A stretch of DNA of 64,000 nucleotides from Desulfobacteraceae bacterium UBA5616 (GTDB lineage Bacteria; Desulfobacterota; Desulfobacteria; Desulfobacterales; UBA5616), in the NCBI GenBank assembly GCA_002423615.1, contig DIKO01000022.1, positions 1 through 64,000 of the forward strand. Reading direction: 5' to 3'. A program made the translations under genes and the position numbers. This document shows positions 53,072-62,731 of this stretch, one piece after another. Each line of letters begins with the position of its first letter. Position 1 is the stretch's first letter. Under the pieces are notes generated by a model. It did not search any database. It was not told the DNA's origin and worked only from the letters and a program-made list of their open reading frames with translations.

Positions 53072-54367
53072 ATGCTGCAACCAGCCGTCTTGCCGCCTGC
53101 CGTCATGCCCTCGATTTACGGGCCCCCGCCGAGAAGAACCCGTCCCGCCCATCTGCCGGGCATGGTCTCCGTGGGGGTGACCGAACTGTTTCCGGAAATG
53201 GCCAGGGGTTTTCTGCAGGGCGAGGGGATCGAAGCCGTTCGCTCGGCGACAAAAAAGGCCCTGGCTGATGTGGACATGCGTAAAATCAAACCGGAAGACA
53301 AGGTCAACATCCTCTGCTCGGAACACGGGTTTTACATCCTGGAAGGCCTGCATTACCGGGAAATGCTAAAGGCCCTCGGCGATGAGGTGTTCGACCGGAC
53401 CGGATGCAGGAATATCCGGTATGTTCTGGCGTCGGGGATGGGAATAAAAGAGACAGACGAGGTGATCGATTATTTCGATCTTAAAGAATACTTCAATTTC
53501 AGGACCAGGACAACGCATCCATTTGACGCGGCCGTTGCCATTGAAACTGAAATCGGAACCCTTTACGGCCTTAAAAAAGTCCATGGAAATTTCTCAAACC
53601 GGAGCGCCAATTTTCTCCAGAAGGCCATATTCGATTCTCCCTTTGTTCAGGAAAAGTTTGTTTTCGCCTGCATCCTGAGAAGCACGCCGGACGGCATCAC
53701 CGGCGTAAACGCGGATAATGATCTGTATCGGCTGGACCGCAGGATTTCAAAGGAACTGCTGCGGGACTACGGCAAAGTTCTCCGGTTGGTGGGAGAAATC
53801 GACGAATGCATCGCCGTATGGGATGCGGGACGATGGGGATATTACATCCACGCCGGCGGCATCGCCTTCGGGTGCCTGGAAAACGGCCGGTACGACGCCT
53901 TTGACCTGGACATTCCTTCGGCCATGGGGTTCCATGACACCCTCGAGAAGTATTTCAAGGGGGAAATCAAAGCCCTGGACACCATCATGAACATCAACCC
54001 GGCGATCAGGGCGGTGGTCATCAACCAGGCGTGGCCGGGTCTTCCCATCAGCGATGTGCCCAGACATGTCCCCACCGTTGTCGTGGGAAGAGACCAGGCG
54101 GACCTGTTGAACCTGGATTCCACGAACCCGGATTTCATGAACCACGCCGTGATTTCCGACACCTTGGAAACCGCCATGGAATTTGCGCATAAAATTGCCG
54201 GAACCGACAAGGTCATCGTATTTGACGGCAGTTTCGGCTACTTCACGGTCAGCCGGACCATGGCGGATTCTCTGATGGAAAAGGCTGGGCATGTCGGCAG
54301 ACAGGTTGAAGAACATTACCTGCCCCTGTGGCTGAAGCAGCGGGGATTGAATAACTGTGATGAGTGA
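53072..54367 (+). CDS. Divergent LarA-like (DUF2088-type) protein
   Basis: A 431-residue protein whose order of motifs resembles lactate racemase LarA: an early VNILCSEHG strand, an RYVLASGMGI stretch where LarA has its GxHR-type loop, then a central FSNRSAN loop, and an ending TLETAMEFAHKI...DGSFGYFTV parallel to LarA's closing strand. The His and Lys residues that hold the nickel-pincer nucleotide in LarA are not conserved. AAGGAG precedes the ATG. The TGA stop shares its A with the next start. The fold call is by eye and should be treated as a hypothesis; the gene itself is secure. Confidence 0.55.
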   Translation: MLQPAVLPPAVMPSIYGPPPRRTRPAHLPGMVSVGVTELFPEMARGFLQGEGIEAVRSATKKALADVDMRKIKPEDKVNILCSEHGFYILEGLHYREMLKALGDEVFDRTGCRNIRYVLASGMGIKETDEVIDYFDLKEYFNFRTRTTHPFDAAVAIETEIGTLYGLKKVHGNFSNRSANFLQKAIFDSPFVQEKFVFACILRSTPDGITGVNADNDLYRLDRRISKELLRDYGKVLRLVGEIDECIAVWDAGRWGYYIHAGGIAFGCLENGRYDAFDLDIPSAMGFHDTLEKYFKGEIKALDTIMNINPAIRAVVINQAWPGLPISDVPRHVPTVVVGRDQADLLNLDSTNPDFMNHAVISDTLETAMEFAHKIAGTDKVIVFDGSFGYFTVSRTMADSLMEKAGHVGRQVEEHYLPLWLKQRGLNNCDE

Positions 54368-55308
54368 TGCGTGAGGAGTGGAAAGTGATCGGGGAACAGC
54401 AAAGTTCAAAAAAATATGATTTGTTAAGAAAAACTGAATTGAGAATTGAAAACGTCCGGCTGAATAAGGCAAACCTGACGGATATTGCGGCCTGCACGGC
54501 CGATGTCCTGGGGATCGCCCGCAATGACGTTCTGGTGGTGGACTACCGTGACGGCGCCCTCACCCTGGATATTCTCAACAGTCGCCTCAACGCCCATCAA
54601 ATCGTCGGGAAAAAGGAGTTGCTGTTCAGAGATCTGGGCATGGTTCCGGGAGTGACCCTTTCGATGAATACGTCATTGCGGTCCGACGGCATGCTGGGAT
54701 GGATCGCCCTGGATGAAGCCCCGGCAAAACAGGCCCTGCACAAGTCGGAACAGATGATCTCCCGGATTCTGGAAAACATTTCAAAACGGGTCATCGTCTT
54801 TTCTTCCGGAGCGGAAGTCGAAAGCCGGCAGATCCAGGACACCAACACCCCTGCCGTAATCAGGCGACTGGAAGCCGAAGGCTACAGCGTAACCAGCGGG
54901 GGAACCTTGAAAGACGACCGGGTATATATCTCCGCCAGATTGCGGGAAACCGCCGATTATGGGGGATACGGCCTTATTGTCACCACCGGCGGCGTGGGGG
55001 CGGAAGATAAGGACCACACGGTGGAAGCGATAGCGGCACTGGATCCACAAGCGGTTACGCCGTATATCTGTCATTTCACGATCGGAACCGGCCGGCATGT
55101 CAAGGACGGCATCCGGATCGCCGTGGGGGAATATAACGGTACGATGATCATCGCCCTGCCCGGACCCAACGATGAGGTGAAAGCCAGCCTGGATATCCTC
55201 GTGGACGGGCTTAAAAACAAGGCTGACAAGTCAATTCTGGCGAACCAACTTGCCGATCATCTGAAAACCCAGTTAAGAGAAAAAATGTCGGGGGGCCACA
55301 CCCATTAA
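54367..55308 (+). CDS. Molybdopterin-binding (MoCF) domain protein
   Basis: A 313-residue protein. The C-terminal half resembles the MoCF domain of CinA/MogA/MoeA: VIVFSSGAEVES, then VYISARLRE and TTGGVGAEDKDHTVEAI, with the TTGG loop that contacts molybdopterin. The N-terminal 130 residues do not match a family I know. The start ATG at 54367 overlaps the previous stop by one base; a GTG at 54385 is possible. Classical molybdenum-cofactor neighbours are absent, so it may bind a different nucleotide. Confidence 0.75.
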   Translation: MREEWKVIGEQQSSKKYDLLRKTELRIENVRLNKANLTDIAACTADVLGIARNDVLVVDYRDGALTLDILNSRLNAHQIVGKKELLFRDLGMVPGVTLSMNTSLRSDGMLGWIALDEAPAKQALHKSEQMISRILENISKRVIVFSSGAEVESRQIQDTNTPAVIRRLEAEGYSVTSGGTLKDDRVYISARLRETADYGGYGLIVTTGGVGAEDKDHTVEAIAALDPQAVTPYICHFTIGTGRHVKDGIRIAVGEYNGTMIIALPGPNDEVKASLDILVDGLKNKADKSILANQLADHLKTQLREKMSGGHTH

Positions 55309-55336
55309 ATTTATGGACTTGACAATGGAGGGCGAC

Positions 55337-56128
55337 ATGGGTTTCAAGGAAAATCTTTTAAGGAAAATCGAAATCGACCGGATCGCCGCAAAGATCCTGG
55401 CCTCCATCGGTCCTCCGGACAGCGAATTGAAAATGGATAAGGAGGCCGTTCGTCGCCTCCTTGAAATGAGCCCCTACCGGCATCAAAAGGAGCGAGACCT
55501 GGATCTCTATATTTTCGACCCGGAAGGTGCCAAAAGCAAAATCCTGGTTCTGGACAACGAACTGCCCCTGTATCGCACCACGCCGGAAGATGTGGGATTG
55601 CGAAGAAGCCCGACCCTCAAGGAAATGATCAGCATCCGGAATGCGTTGAAGATCCTAAACGATGCCGATGTTAAAATGTCCAAAAAGGAAAAGTCCGTGG
55701 AAGTCCTTAAAAACGACTGTATCGGATTGCTGGATCTTTCCTTCGGGACATCGGATATCGAGGGCATCGCCCAAGACGGAATCAAGTCCCTGGAAAGAGG
55801 ATACGTGGACGGGGTCCTGGAAGCGCTGTTGCTGCTGTGCGAAATTCTGGGATTCACACCGGTTCCCGGGTCGATAAAGCCCGGCCACCATGAGATTATC
55901 GGGAAACTGGAGAAAAACGAAAAAGGGGGGTATGTCCTGGGTCCGGCGGTGATGTACAATAAAATGGACAATTCCCTGAAAATGGTTTCAGGCGGAATTT
56001 CCGGGGCCGGTGCAAAAATCCTCGATGCATTGAAAGCCGTTTCATCGGGAGACGAAAAGGCGGACATGGAGGGATCTGCGGTTTTTCATCATCTGGCCGG
56101 CAAGGTCGAGATCAGGCATCTTCCATGA
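55337..56128 (+). CDS. Unrecognised protein of the LarA-like gene run
   Basis: A 263-residue soluble protein that I do not recognise. The ATG at 55337 is preceded by GGAGGG four bases upstream, which I prefer over an ATG 24 bases earlier. No signal peptide, membrane helix or cysteine cluster is seen. It ends the five-gene rightward run that starts with the QPRTase-like gene; a phytoene-desaturase-like gene faces it. Confidence 0.75.
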   Translation: MGFKENLLRKIEIDRIAAKILASIGPPDSELKMDKEAVRRLLEMSPYRHQKERDLDLYIFDPEGAKSKILVLDNELPLYRTTPEDVGLRRSPTLKEMISIRNALKILNDADVKMSKKEKSVEVLKNDCIGLLDLSFGTSDIEGIAQDGIKSLERGYVDGVLEALLLLCEILGFTPVPGSIKPGHHEIIGKLEKNEKGGYVLGPAVMYNKMDNSLKMVSGGISGAGAKILDALKAVSSGDEKADMEGSAVFHHLAGKVEIRHLP

Positions 56129-56198
56129 ATTCAGGAAAAGAACTCATTCAATAACGGGTCCCGGAGAATGCAGCTGCCTCCCCCGGGTTATCCTTGCC

Positions 56199-57512
56199 TT
56201 ATAATACCGGAGTTCCGGGTAACTGCCAGGATGCGTCCTTTTTACCCAGCCGGTCCAAGAGTTCGTAAGCCGAATCGATGGCGAGTTCAATGCCTACCCC
56301 GGTACCGCCGGATTCGGCCCCGCACAGATAGAGTCCGGGAACGGCGGTTTCGACGCTTAAGCGGTTTTTCCCCACCTGTCCCACGCTTTGCCCCAGGCCG
56401 ATGATGGCCCCGTTCTCTCCGACCATGCGGTGCAGATTCTCCGGGGTGGTCACATGCCGCCACATGATGGCTTCCTCGAGTCCGGGTAATATCCTTCCCG
56501 CCGTATGGACCACGATTTCCTCGAGCCTTTCCATGTCCGGGGCCCCGTAGGGAACCCATACACCGGCGGTGAGAAGCTGCCTGCCCTCAGGCGCGCATTC
56601 CGGGGAAAAATTCGACGGCACCGGCATGAAGAGGTTGACCTCATCGGGGAATTTTCCGGCTAAAAGGTCCTCTTCATTTTTCCGGGGATCGAAATTGGCG
56701 ATGTGGGTGATCAACCGGTGATCGGTGACCCGGTGTTTCAAGGCCATCCGGACGATGAGCATGCTGTAGGAATAGGTCATGCCCTCCACATGCCTGCGGG
56801 TGTCTTCCGGGAGAGTCCCCTCAGGCAGGAGGTCCAGCAGCGTGCGTCGTCCGTCTGCGTTGGACACCACAATGGGGGCCCGGTGGGCGGCATTCTTCGA
56901 TCGCACGCCCTGGGCCCGGCCGTTTTCGACGATGATCCCGGTGACCTCGCTTTTCGTCAGGATATCCCCGCCGTTTTTCCGGATGCCGTCGGCCAGGGCT
57001 TCGGACACGGCGCTGCAACCCCCGGCCGGATAACCGCTGGCCCTGGAACGGGCTTCCTCCCGTAGACACCGGATGAATTCTCCGGTACTGGACCGGTAAT
57101 CCGGGACGCAGACATAAACCATGGTGATATTGTTGATGCAGGACAATGCCAAAGGATCGGTAACGCCCTTGCCGGTGACGTAGGTCCGCAGATCCACATC
57201 ATCCAGTTTCCGGGAAGCCGCGTTGTCCATCTGGACCATTTCCCGCATCAGGGACATGAGCCTGGTGAACTGGTCCTGGGGGATCCGCCCCTCAAGGCCC
57301 CTGGGGAATGCGAAAATTTCCCCTTTATAACTCGTCATCGGGCGGACGTGTTTCCAACTGATCTCGCCGTCCTTGCCCACGGCGGCGTTTTTTTCGACGA
57401 TCAGGATTTTTTTACCCAAAACACCGCCGGCAAGGGCGGCAAAGGCAAGCCCCCCGATACCCCCGCCGATGACGATGGCGTCATGGTTTACATTTTCTGC
57501 TGTAACGGACAT
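56199..57512 (-). CDS. Phytoene desaturase/carotenoid isomerase-like FAD oxidoreductase
   Basis: A 437-residue FAD-dependent amine-oxidase-fold protein. DAIVIGGGIGGLAFAALA is the FAD site near the N-terminus, and GLYLCGAESGGTGVGIELAIDSA is the closing FAD-contact stretch. It resembles the CrtI/CrtISO group. I start it at the ATG at 57512 after AAAGGAG; the frame is open upstream but not conserved-looking. No carotenoid genes lie nearby, and many such proteins in anaerobes act on unknown lipids. Confidence 0.85.
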   Translation of the reverse strand: MSVTAENVNHDAIVIGGGIGGLAFAALAGGVLGKKILIVEKNAAVGKDGEISWKHVRPMTSYKGEIFAFPRGLEGRIPQDQFTRLMSLMREMVQMDNAASRKLDDVDLRTYVTGKGVTDPLALSCINNITMVYVCVPDYRSSTGEFIRCLREEARSRASGYPAGGCSAVSEALADGIRKNGGDILTKSEVTGIIVENGRAQGVRSKNAAHRAPIVVSNADGRRTLLDLLPEGTLPEDTRRHVEGMTYSYSMLIVRMALKHRVTDHRLITHIANFDPRKNEEDLLAGKFPDEVNLFMPVPSNFSPECAPEGRQLLTAGVWVPYGAPDMERLEEIVVHTAGRILPGLEEAIMWRHVTTPENLHRMVGENGAIIGLGQSVGQVGKNRLSVETAVPGLYLCGAESGGTGVGIELAIDSAYELLDRLGKKDASWQLPGTPVL

Positions 57513-57628
57513 TCCATCATTTCTCCTTTTTGGTGAAGTCAGGCTGTTAGCACAATTATTGTTGAGATTCGAGTCCTGCCGGTGTTGAATATTTATCCGC
57601 CTTGACCAGACGCCTGTCAGGCCGCCCG

Positions 57629-58595
57629 CTACCCCCATGCTCCATCCCGGCTCCATCCCGGCACCATCCGGCAGATCATCAAACATTCCAAGCCGAAGGG
57701 CAGGTACCCGCCGTAACCCAGCACCGGCATTTCAAACACATGGAACCGGTCCACAAAGGGCACGGCGTATGTCCATTTCGCGAGGCTATGAAAGTTCCAC
57801 ATCTCCCAGAACAGGCCGCAGATCAGGGCGGACCAGGGTCCCAGGACCACCTCCCGCCAGTCTCCGTGTTGCAGTGAGGAAAAAATATGGGGTCTTCCGG
57901 ACAGAACCTGGATGGCGGTGACGGTCAGCAGCGGCGACACCCACAGCAGGGGAAAGAGAAAGTCCGGCAGCACCCCGATTAAAAAAAGTCCTGCGCCGGA
58001 AAGGATCAATATGGCTACCGCAATAGATCGATGCCGGCATGGACGAAATGCCGGAAACCGGGAAAGACCGCTGTTCACCCTTTCAAAAGAGGCCAGCCAT
58101 CGGTATGTGCTGTAAACCGCCGGCAGCACCGTGGAGAAGGAAAGAGACGCAAAGGCCATATATTCCATTGCGGTGAAGCGTTCAACGCCCTGATAATGCC
58201 AGTTCTGGACGAAACGGTTCAGGTACTCGAAAAACCACCAGAAAAAGGAACTGAGGAAAAACAGGGCGATAAATCGAAAAGGGAATTCCACAACCGGGCA
58301 TGTCCCTGAACGGGAAAAGCAAAGGGCGTTAACCGTGAGAATGTACCCCATCCACAACACCGGGAAAGTGTGACGCTGAAAGGCGGAAAACCACTGGAAC
58401 CGGTTCCATGCCATGATCCATGCAAAAACCAGGATGAGAAGACCGAACATATTTTGCAAGGGGCGGAAATTCGAGAAGCCGGTTTATATCCATGCCGGCG
58501 GCAAGGCTGCCGGCCAGGGGCAGCCCGATGAGCATGGCGGCGATCAGGATCAATCCTGCCGGGGCGGATTTGATGAAATTTGCCTGTAAGTTCAA
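57629..58595 (-). pseudogene. Polytopic membrane protein with a frameshift
   Basis: A membrane protein of unknown family, about 320 residues if one base is removed. The first 45 residues (TTG at 58595, then a hydrophobic helix at about 9-33) run to FPPL in one frame. The remaining 274 residues, with six or seven further hydrophobic helices, continue in another frame from about 58458. The shift is at a GGGG run near 58460 (plus strand), a place where both real mutation and sequencing error are common. A TTG there could also start a shorter, intact protein. Confidence 0.6.
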
Positions 58596-58789
58596 ACCGG
58601 TTCCATCCTGTCAAGCCAAAGGGTATTTTTCAATTAAAAATTCAAGATAGGGAAAAACAGGTTCCGGATCAACAGATTATTGACCTTGGCGGCCAAACAT
58701 CATACATTCGGGCTGCATTCGCCAAAAGGCATCCACCGGCTGGGGAAAAAGCAATAACGAGGAATTAGAAGGGCCCGGTACGATTAATC

Positions 58790-60646
58790 ATGATTCAGTT
58801 TGAAAATATCTCTAAAAGTTTCGGTGGCAACACCCTGTTTGAGAACGTCAGTTTCCGTTTGAATTCCAGAGAACGCGTGGGTCTCGTCGGCCGTAACGGA
58901 GACGGCAAGACGACGCTGTTCAGAATGATCGTCAATGAGGAACACCCCGACGGCGGTTCCATTATCATTCCCAAACAGTACCGGCTGGGGTATGTCAAAC
59001 AACATCTGGACTTCTCACATCCAACGGTTCTCGAGGAATGCATGTCGGGACTCCAGGCCCATGAACGGGATCATCACTGGAAAGCTGAAAAAATTCTATT
59101 CGGCCTGGGATTTACCGACAAAGACCTGACAAGAAGTCCCTGGGAGTTTTCCGGAGGATACCAGGTGCGGTTGAACCTTGCCAAGGTGCTGGTATCCGGA
59201 CCGGACCTGCTGCTTCTGGATGAGCCCACCAATTACCTGGACATCGCCTCCATCCGGTGGGTGGAACGCTTTTTGACGACCTGGCCCCATGAGGTGATGC
59301 TGATTACCCATGACCGCGGGTTCATGGACAAGATCGTTACCCACGTGGTGGGAATCAATCGCAAGACAGCTCGAAAAATCGCCGGCGATACGGGTAAATA
59401 TTATGAGCAGATCGCCCAGGATGAGGAAATTTATGAAAAGACCCGGCAAAATGATGAAAAACGGAGAAAGGAAGTCGAACTCTTCATCAGCCGGTTCCGG
59501 GCCAAGGCCAGATTGGCCAATATGGTCCAGTCCAGAATCAAGACCCTTTCCAAGATGGAAAAGCGGGACAAACTGGAAAAGCTGAAAACCCTTGATTTTT
59601 CTTTTAAGAGCAAGCCCTTTCACGGGAAATACGTGATGAGCGCAAAACACCTGTTTTTTTCCTATGACGGTCAACACCAGGTGATCCGGGATTTTTCCCT
59701 GAATGTCGGGCCCCGGGACAGGGTGTGCATCATCGGCAAAAACGGAAAGGGGAAAACCACCCTGCTCAAGCTACTGGCAGGCATCATTCCCCCGGCTGAC
59801 GGCTCGGTTTCCTGCCATCCTGCCGTTGCCAAGGGTTTTTACGAACAGGATCAGGTGGAAGGCCTTGTTGAATCCCGGAATGTGGTGGAGGAGATCCTCT
59901 ACTCGGACTCCGGCGTAGACCCCCAGACGGCGAGAAATATCGCAGGTGCCATGATGTTTGAAGGAAACGATGCCCTGAAAAAAATCAAGGTGCTTTCCGG
60001 AGGTGAAAAAAGCCGGGTGATCCTGGGCAAACTCCTGGTGACGCCGGTGAACCTCCTGCTTCTGGATGAACCCACCAACCATCTGGACATGGAATCCACC
60101 GACGCCATGCTGGCGGCTGTGGACAATTTCGACGGCACGGTGATCATGGTCACCCATAATGAGATGTTCCTTCACGCCGTAGCCCAGCGGCTGGTGGTTT
60201 TCCAGAACGGCAACATCGAAGTTTTTGAAGGAGGGTACCAGGACTTTCTGGATACGGTGGGATGGCAGGAAGATGAAAAAACCGGCCAAAGCGAATCAGG
60301 GGAAGATGAAAAAAACCGGCCTACGAAAAAGGAAATCAAGCGAATTCGGTCCGGGTTTGTGAACGAGCGGGCCAAGGTGATTACACCCCTTAAAAAGAAG
60401 ATTGAGGAAACCGAGAAGAAAATTGAAAAGCAGGAGAACCTGCTGGAAGAATTGACCCGTAAAATGCAGCAGGTGTCAGAAAAGGGGGAGAGCGGAAAAA
60501 TCAAGGAACTGTCCCGATCCATGTTCACCTGCCAGTCCGTGATCGACAGCCTTTTTGAAGAACTCGAGGATTTAACGGAGACCCACGACCTGAAAACGGC
60601 GGAATTTGACGCAAAGCAGAAAGAGATGGAGGATCAGTGGAATTAG
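58790..60646 (+). CDS. ABC-F family ATPase
   Basis: A 618-residue tandem ABC ATPase without membrane segments. Walker A sites are GRNGDGKTT and GKNGKGKTT, and signature motifs are FSGGYQVRL and LSGGEKSRV. Walker B sites are both LLLDEPTN, and a basic/charged linker lies between the two halves. The C-terminal 110 residues form a coiled coil as in Uup. ABC-F proteins act at the ribosome E site or in ribosome assembly rather than transport. Close homologues vary in role; resistance is not implied here. Confidence 0.93.
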   Translation: MIQFENISKSFGGNTLFENVSFRLNSRERVGLVGRNGDGKTTLFRMIVNEEHPDGGSIIIPKQYRLGYVKQHLDFSHPTVLEECMSGLQAHERDHHWKAEKILFGLGFTDKDLTRSPWEFSGGYQVRLNLAKVLVSGPDLLLLDEPTNYLDIASIRWVERFLTTWPHEVMLITHDRGFMDKIVTHVVGINRKTARKIAGDTGKYYEQIAQDEEIYEKTRQNDEKRRKEVELFISRFRAKARLANMVQSRIKTLSKMEKRDKLEKLKTLDFSFKSKPFHGKYVMSAKHLFFSYDGQHQVIRDFSLNVGPRDRVCIIGKNGKGKTTLLKLLAGIIPPADGSVSCHPAVAKGFYEQDQVEGLVESRNVVEEILYSDSGVDPQTARNIAGAMMFEGNDALKKIKVLSGGEKSRVILGKLLVTPVNLLLLDEPTNHLDMESTDAMLAAVDNFDGTVIMVTHNEMFLHAVAQRLVVFQNGNIEVFEGGYQDFLDTVGWQEDEKTGQSESGEDEKNRPTKKEIKRIRSGFVNERAKVITPLKKKIEETEKKIEKQENLLEELTRKMQQVSEKGESGKIKELSRSMFTCQSVIDSLFEELEDLTETHDLKTAEFDAKQKEMEDQWN

Positions 60647-60688
60647 GGGTCGATGGTTTTTCTTCGAAGAAGGGGCAGTTGGCGGGCG

Positions 60689-61402
60689 TTACACACCGGC
60701 CTTAAAAAATGGAGAAAAACCCAGGTAAATGCCGAAAAAAATCATAAAGAGGCCGCAGATCAAAAGCATTCCGTAATACGCCTTTGGATTCAGCCGGCGA
60801 AGCCCGAAAAAGGCCAGAAACGAAATCATCAGGTACCACGCCAGATCCCCGGCTTCATGACCCACAAAAAAAACAAGGAGTTTGAGCGGGTTTTGAAAGG
60901 ATACATCGAACTGGATCATGAAAGCCAGGCCTATGGTGGCCCACCAGATCCACCAGAACGGGTTTGACATGGATACGAGGATGCCTCCGGCCACCGGATT
61001 GTCCAATGGGCCTTTGGAACAGGAATCTTCTCCATTATTCCCGCAGGTTTGATCATCCGTAAAAGATGTTGAAATTTTTCCGGAAAAAACATCCCGAAGT
61101 ATGGAGATGCCGAAAATGCACAGAATGCCCCCTCCCAGAACCCCGATGACCCTGACGATCAGCACATTTTTGAAAACAAACGAGAAACCTAAGAGCAGAA
61201 AAAAAATGATGCCGATTTCGAGGATGGCGTGACCGGCGATGATCCATGCACCCATGAGATACCCATGCTTCTTTTCTCCCAGGGACTTGACAATGGTGTA
61301 GGTCATCAGAGGGCCCGGGGCCATGGCTCCGGTCAGCGCCGTTAAAAAAGAAAAGGAAAAAATCCCCCAGTAGGTTGAAACCGGGTCCATGGAGGATTCC
61401 AT
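60689..61402 (-). CDS. LysE-family exporter
   Basis: A 237-residue LysE/RhtB-type membrane exporter with about six hydrophobic helices and the N-terminal GAMAPGPLMTY stretch that marks the family. The loop between the third and fourth helices is cysteine- and acid-containing (DDQTCGNNGEDSCS). Probably exports an amino acid or other small solute. The nitroreductase gene ends upstream on the same strand, nine bases away. Confidence 0.88.
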   Translation of the reverse strand: MESSMDPVSTYWGIFSFSFLTALTGAMAPGPLMTYTIVKSLGEKKHGYLMGAWIIAGHAILEIGIIFFLLLGFSFVFKNVLIVRVIGVLGGGILCIFGISILRDVFSGKISTSFTDDQTCGNNGEDSCSKGPLDNPVAGGILVSMSNPFWWIWWATIGLAFMIQFDVSFQNPLKLLVFFVGHEAGDLAWYLMISFLAFFGLRRLNPKAYYGMLLICGLFMIFFGIYLGFSPFFKAGV

Positions 61403-61411
61403 CGCCTTTTG

Positions 61412-61954
61412 CTAAAACCCGTCGTGATGAACAAATTCACTGAGTTCGCGTCTCTTGGGGGCAGGGGACTCTTTGGCCGGAAAGCCCACGGGAATCAGCG
61501 TCACGACCTGGTAGCCCTGGGGGACATTCAGGATTTCGCCGACCTTCTTATGATCAAATAGACCCACGATGACGGTGCCAAGTCCCAGGGAATGGGCGGT
61601 CAGGCAGATGCTCTGGGTGGCGATACCCAGATCGAACATATACCAGTCCCCTAATACGGTGGTGACCTGGTTGCTATAGTATCCGGAACTGTTGAGCTTT
61701 CCGCAAAGGGCAAGGACAACCGGGGCCGCCACAACGGCTTTTGTGGCCGGATTTTTGGGGGCCAGGGCTTCCTGAAGCTTTTCCTTGATCGAGAGGTTCT
61801 TGACGGCTACCACTTCCCAACACTGGGTGTTGGCCCAGGACGGGGACCATTGCACCGCTTCGAAGATCTGGGTGAGCATTTCTTCAGGGATATCCTTTTC
61901 TTCGTACCTTCTGATGCTTCTTCTTTCTTTGAGAATCTTCATAAAATCGGTCAT
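61412..61954 (-). CDS. Nitroreductase-family flavoprotein
   Basis: A 180-residue FMN-dependent nitroreductase. The N-terminal RRSIRRYEEKDI with FMN-binding arginines, the QWSPSWANTQCWEVV stretch and the later LGTVIVG match the family, and the C-terminus has the usual GFP...KRRELSEFVH ending. Reduces nitro, quinone or similar groups with NAD(P)H. Terminated from the HesB-like gene upstream by a hairpin. Confidence 0.92.
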   Translation of the reverse strand: MTDFMKILKERRSIRRYEEKDIPEEMLTQIFEAVQWSPSWANTQCWEVVAVKNLSIKEKLQEALAPKNPATKAVVAAPVVLALCGKLNSSGYYSNQVTTVLGDWYMFDLGIATQSICLTAHSLGLGTVIVGLFDHKKVGEILNVPQGYQVVTLIPVGFPAKESPAPKRRELSEFVHHDGF

Positions 61955-62058
61955 CTAATGATCTCCTTCAGGGTTAATCGGTTCAGGGATAGGGTCTGCC
62001 ATGGATCGATCGTTGCGGTTGCCGTCCCATGGCGGCATTAAAATTCCATATAATGGAT

Positions 62059-62094
62059 AAAAAAAAGGGCAACACCAATTGAATGGCGCCGCCC
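62059..62094 (-). terminator. Rho-independent terminator after the HesB-like gene
   Basis: On the minus strand an 11-base stem (GGGCGGCGCCA with TGGTGTTGCCC, using G-T pairs; plus-strand GGGC at 62067 and GCCC at 62094) is followed by eight T. It lies about 20 bases past the stop of the HesB-like gene. Confidence 0.75.
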
Positions 62095-62114
62095 TCGCAA
62101 ATCTTTTAAAAATA

Positions 62115-62438
62115 TCAGGAACCGCAGCCGGTCGATGCCGTGCCGCAGCCTGAACATCCGCCGCCGGCTCCGAAATCAATGCCGCAATCCAGCTTGAAAC
62201 CCATTCCCTGAAAATCTACCTTAACGGGTTTGGCTCTTTCAAGAAGTTCCTTGTCGATGATATATTCAAATCCGTCTACTTTAAATACATTGTCCGTATC
62301 TTTAGGCTCATCCAGAGCCATGGCCAGCGAGGGTCCGCCTCAGCCGCCTTCATTCAGGAAAATACGGATAGGGAAAAGGTCCCTGCCCTTGAAATATTCC
62401 TGCACCTGTTCCGTCGCTTGTTTGGTAACCTCAACCAT
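62115..62438 (-). CDS. HesB-like selenoprotein
   Basis: A 107-residue HesB/IscA-like iron-sulfur scaffold read through an in-frame TGA at 62340-62342 (codon 33). The TGA lies in FLNEGG-U-GGPSLAMAL, where related HesB-like proteins have Sec or Cys. The C-terminus has GGGCSGCGTASTGCGS, a cysteine-rich tail. AAAAGGAGG lies before the ATG at 62438. Such HesB-like selenoproteins are known in deltaproteobacteria with Sec systems. Calling from the internal ATG at 62321 would lose the Sec and 39 residues. A hairpin 25 bases after the TGA supports recoding. A cysteine desulfurase gene is nearby. Confidence 0.9.
62305..62319 (-). promoter_or_regulatory. Candidate SECIS hairpin for the HesB-like gene
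   Basis: On the minus strand GGCTC pairs with GAGCC around a TGGAT loop; the loop begins 26 bases after the TGA and has guanine near its start. The stem is only five bases, so it is weaker than the hdrA one. Confidence 0.55.
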
Positions 62439-62731
62439 AATTGCCTCCTTTTCCAATTACCGGTCAGTATTTTATACTGTCGATAATTATTATCATTATT
62501 TTTGAATCAACATAATGACAAGAATCGGGTTTGTCAATGAAGAAAAACAACGGCATGGATATTTTCGATAGAATCGAAGGTGCTGATTCAGCCTTTGGAT
62601 AGGTCCTTGAATAGGCTTGACAAAACACCCCCTGGTTTTTATATTGCACGCGTATCTGGGAACCGGAGAGAATCCTTTCCATGGGTTTTCCCTTGAACGA
62701 AAAAGCTGAACCGGCCCCGGGGAGACTTGCC

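Noticed and set aside
62115..62321. A 68-residue protein starting at the internal ATG at 62321
   Set aside because: There is no ribosome site there; the upstream ATG at 62438 has AAAAGGAGG and family sequence continues through the TGA.
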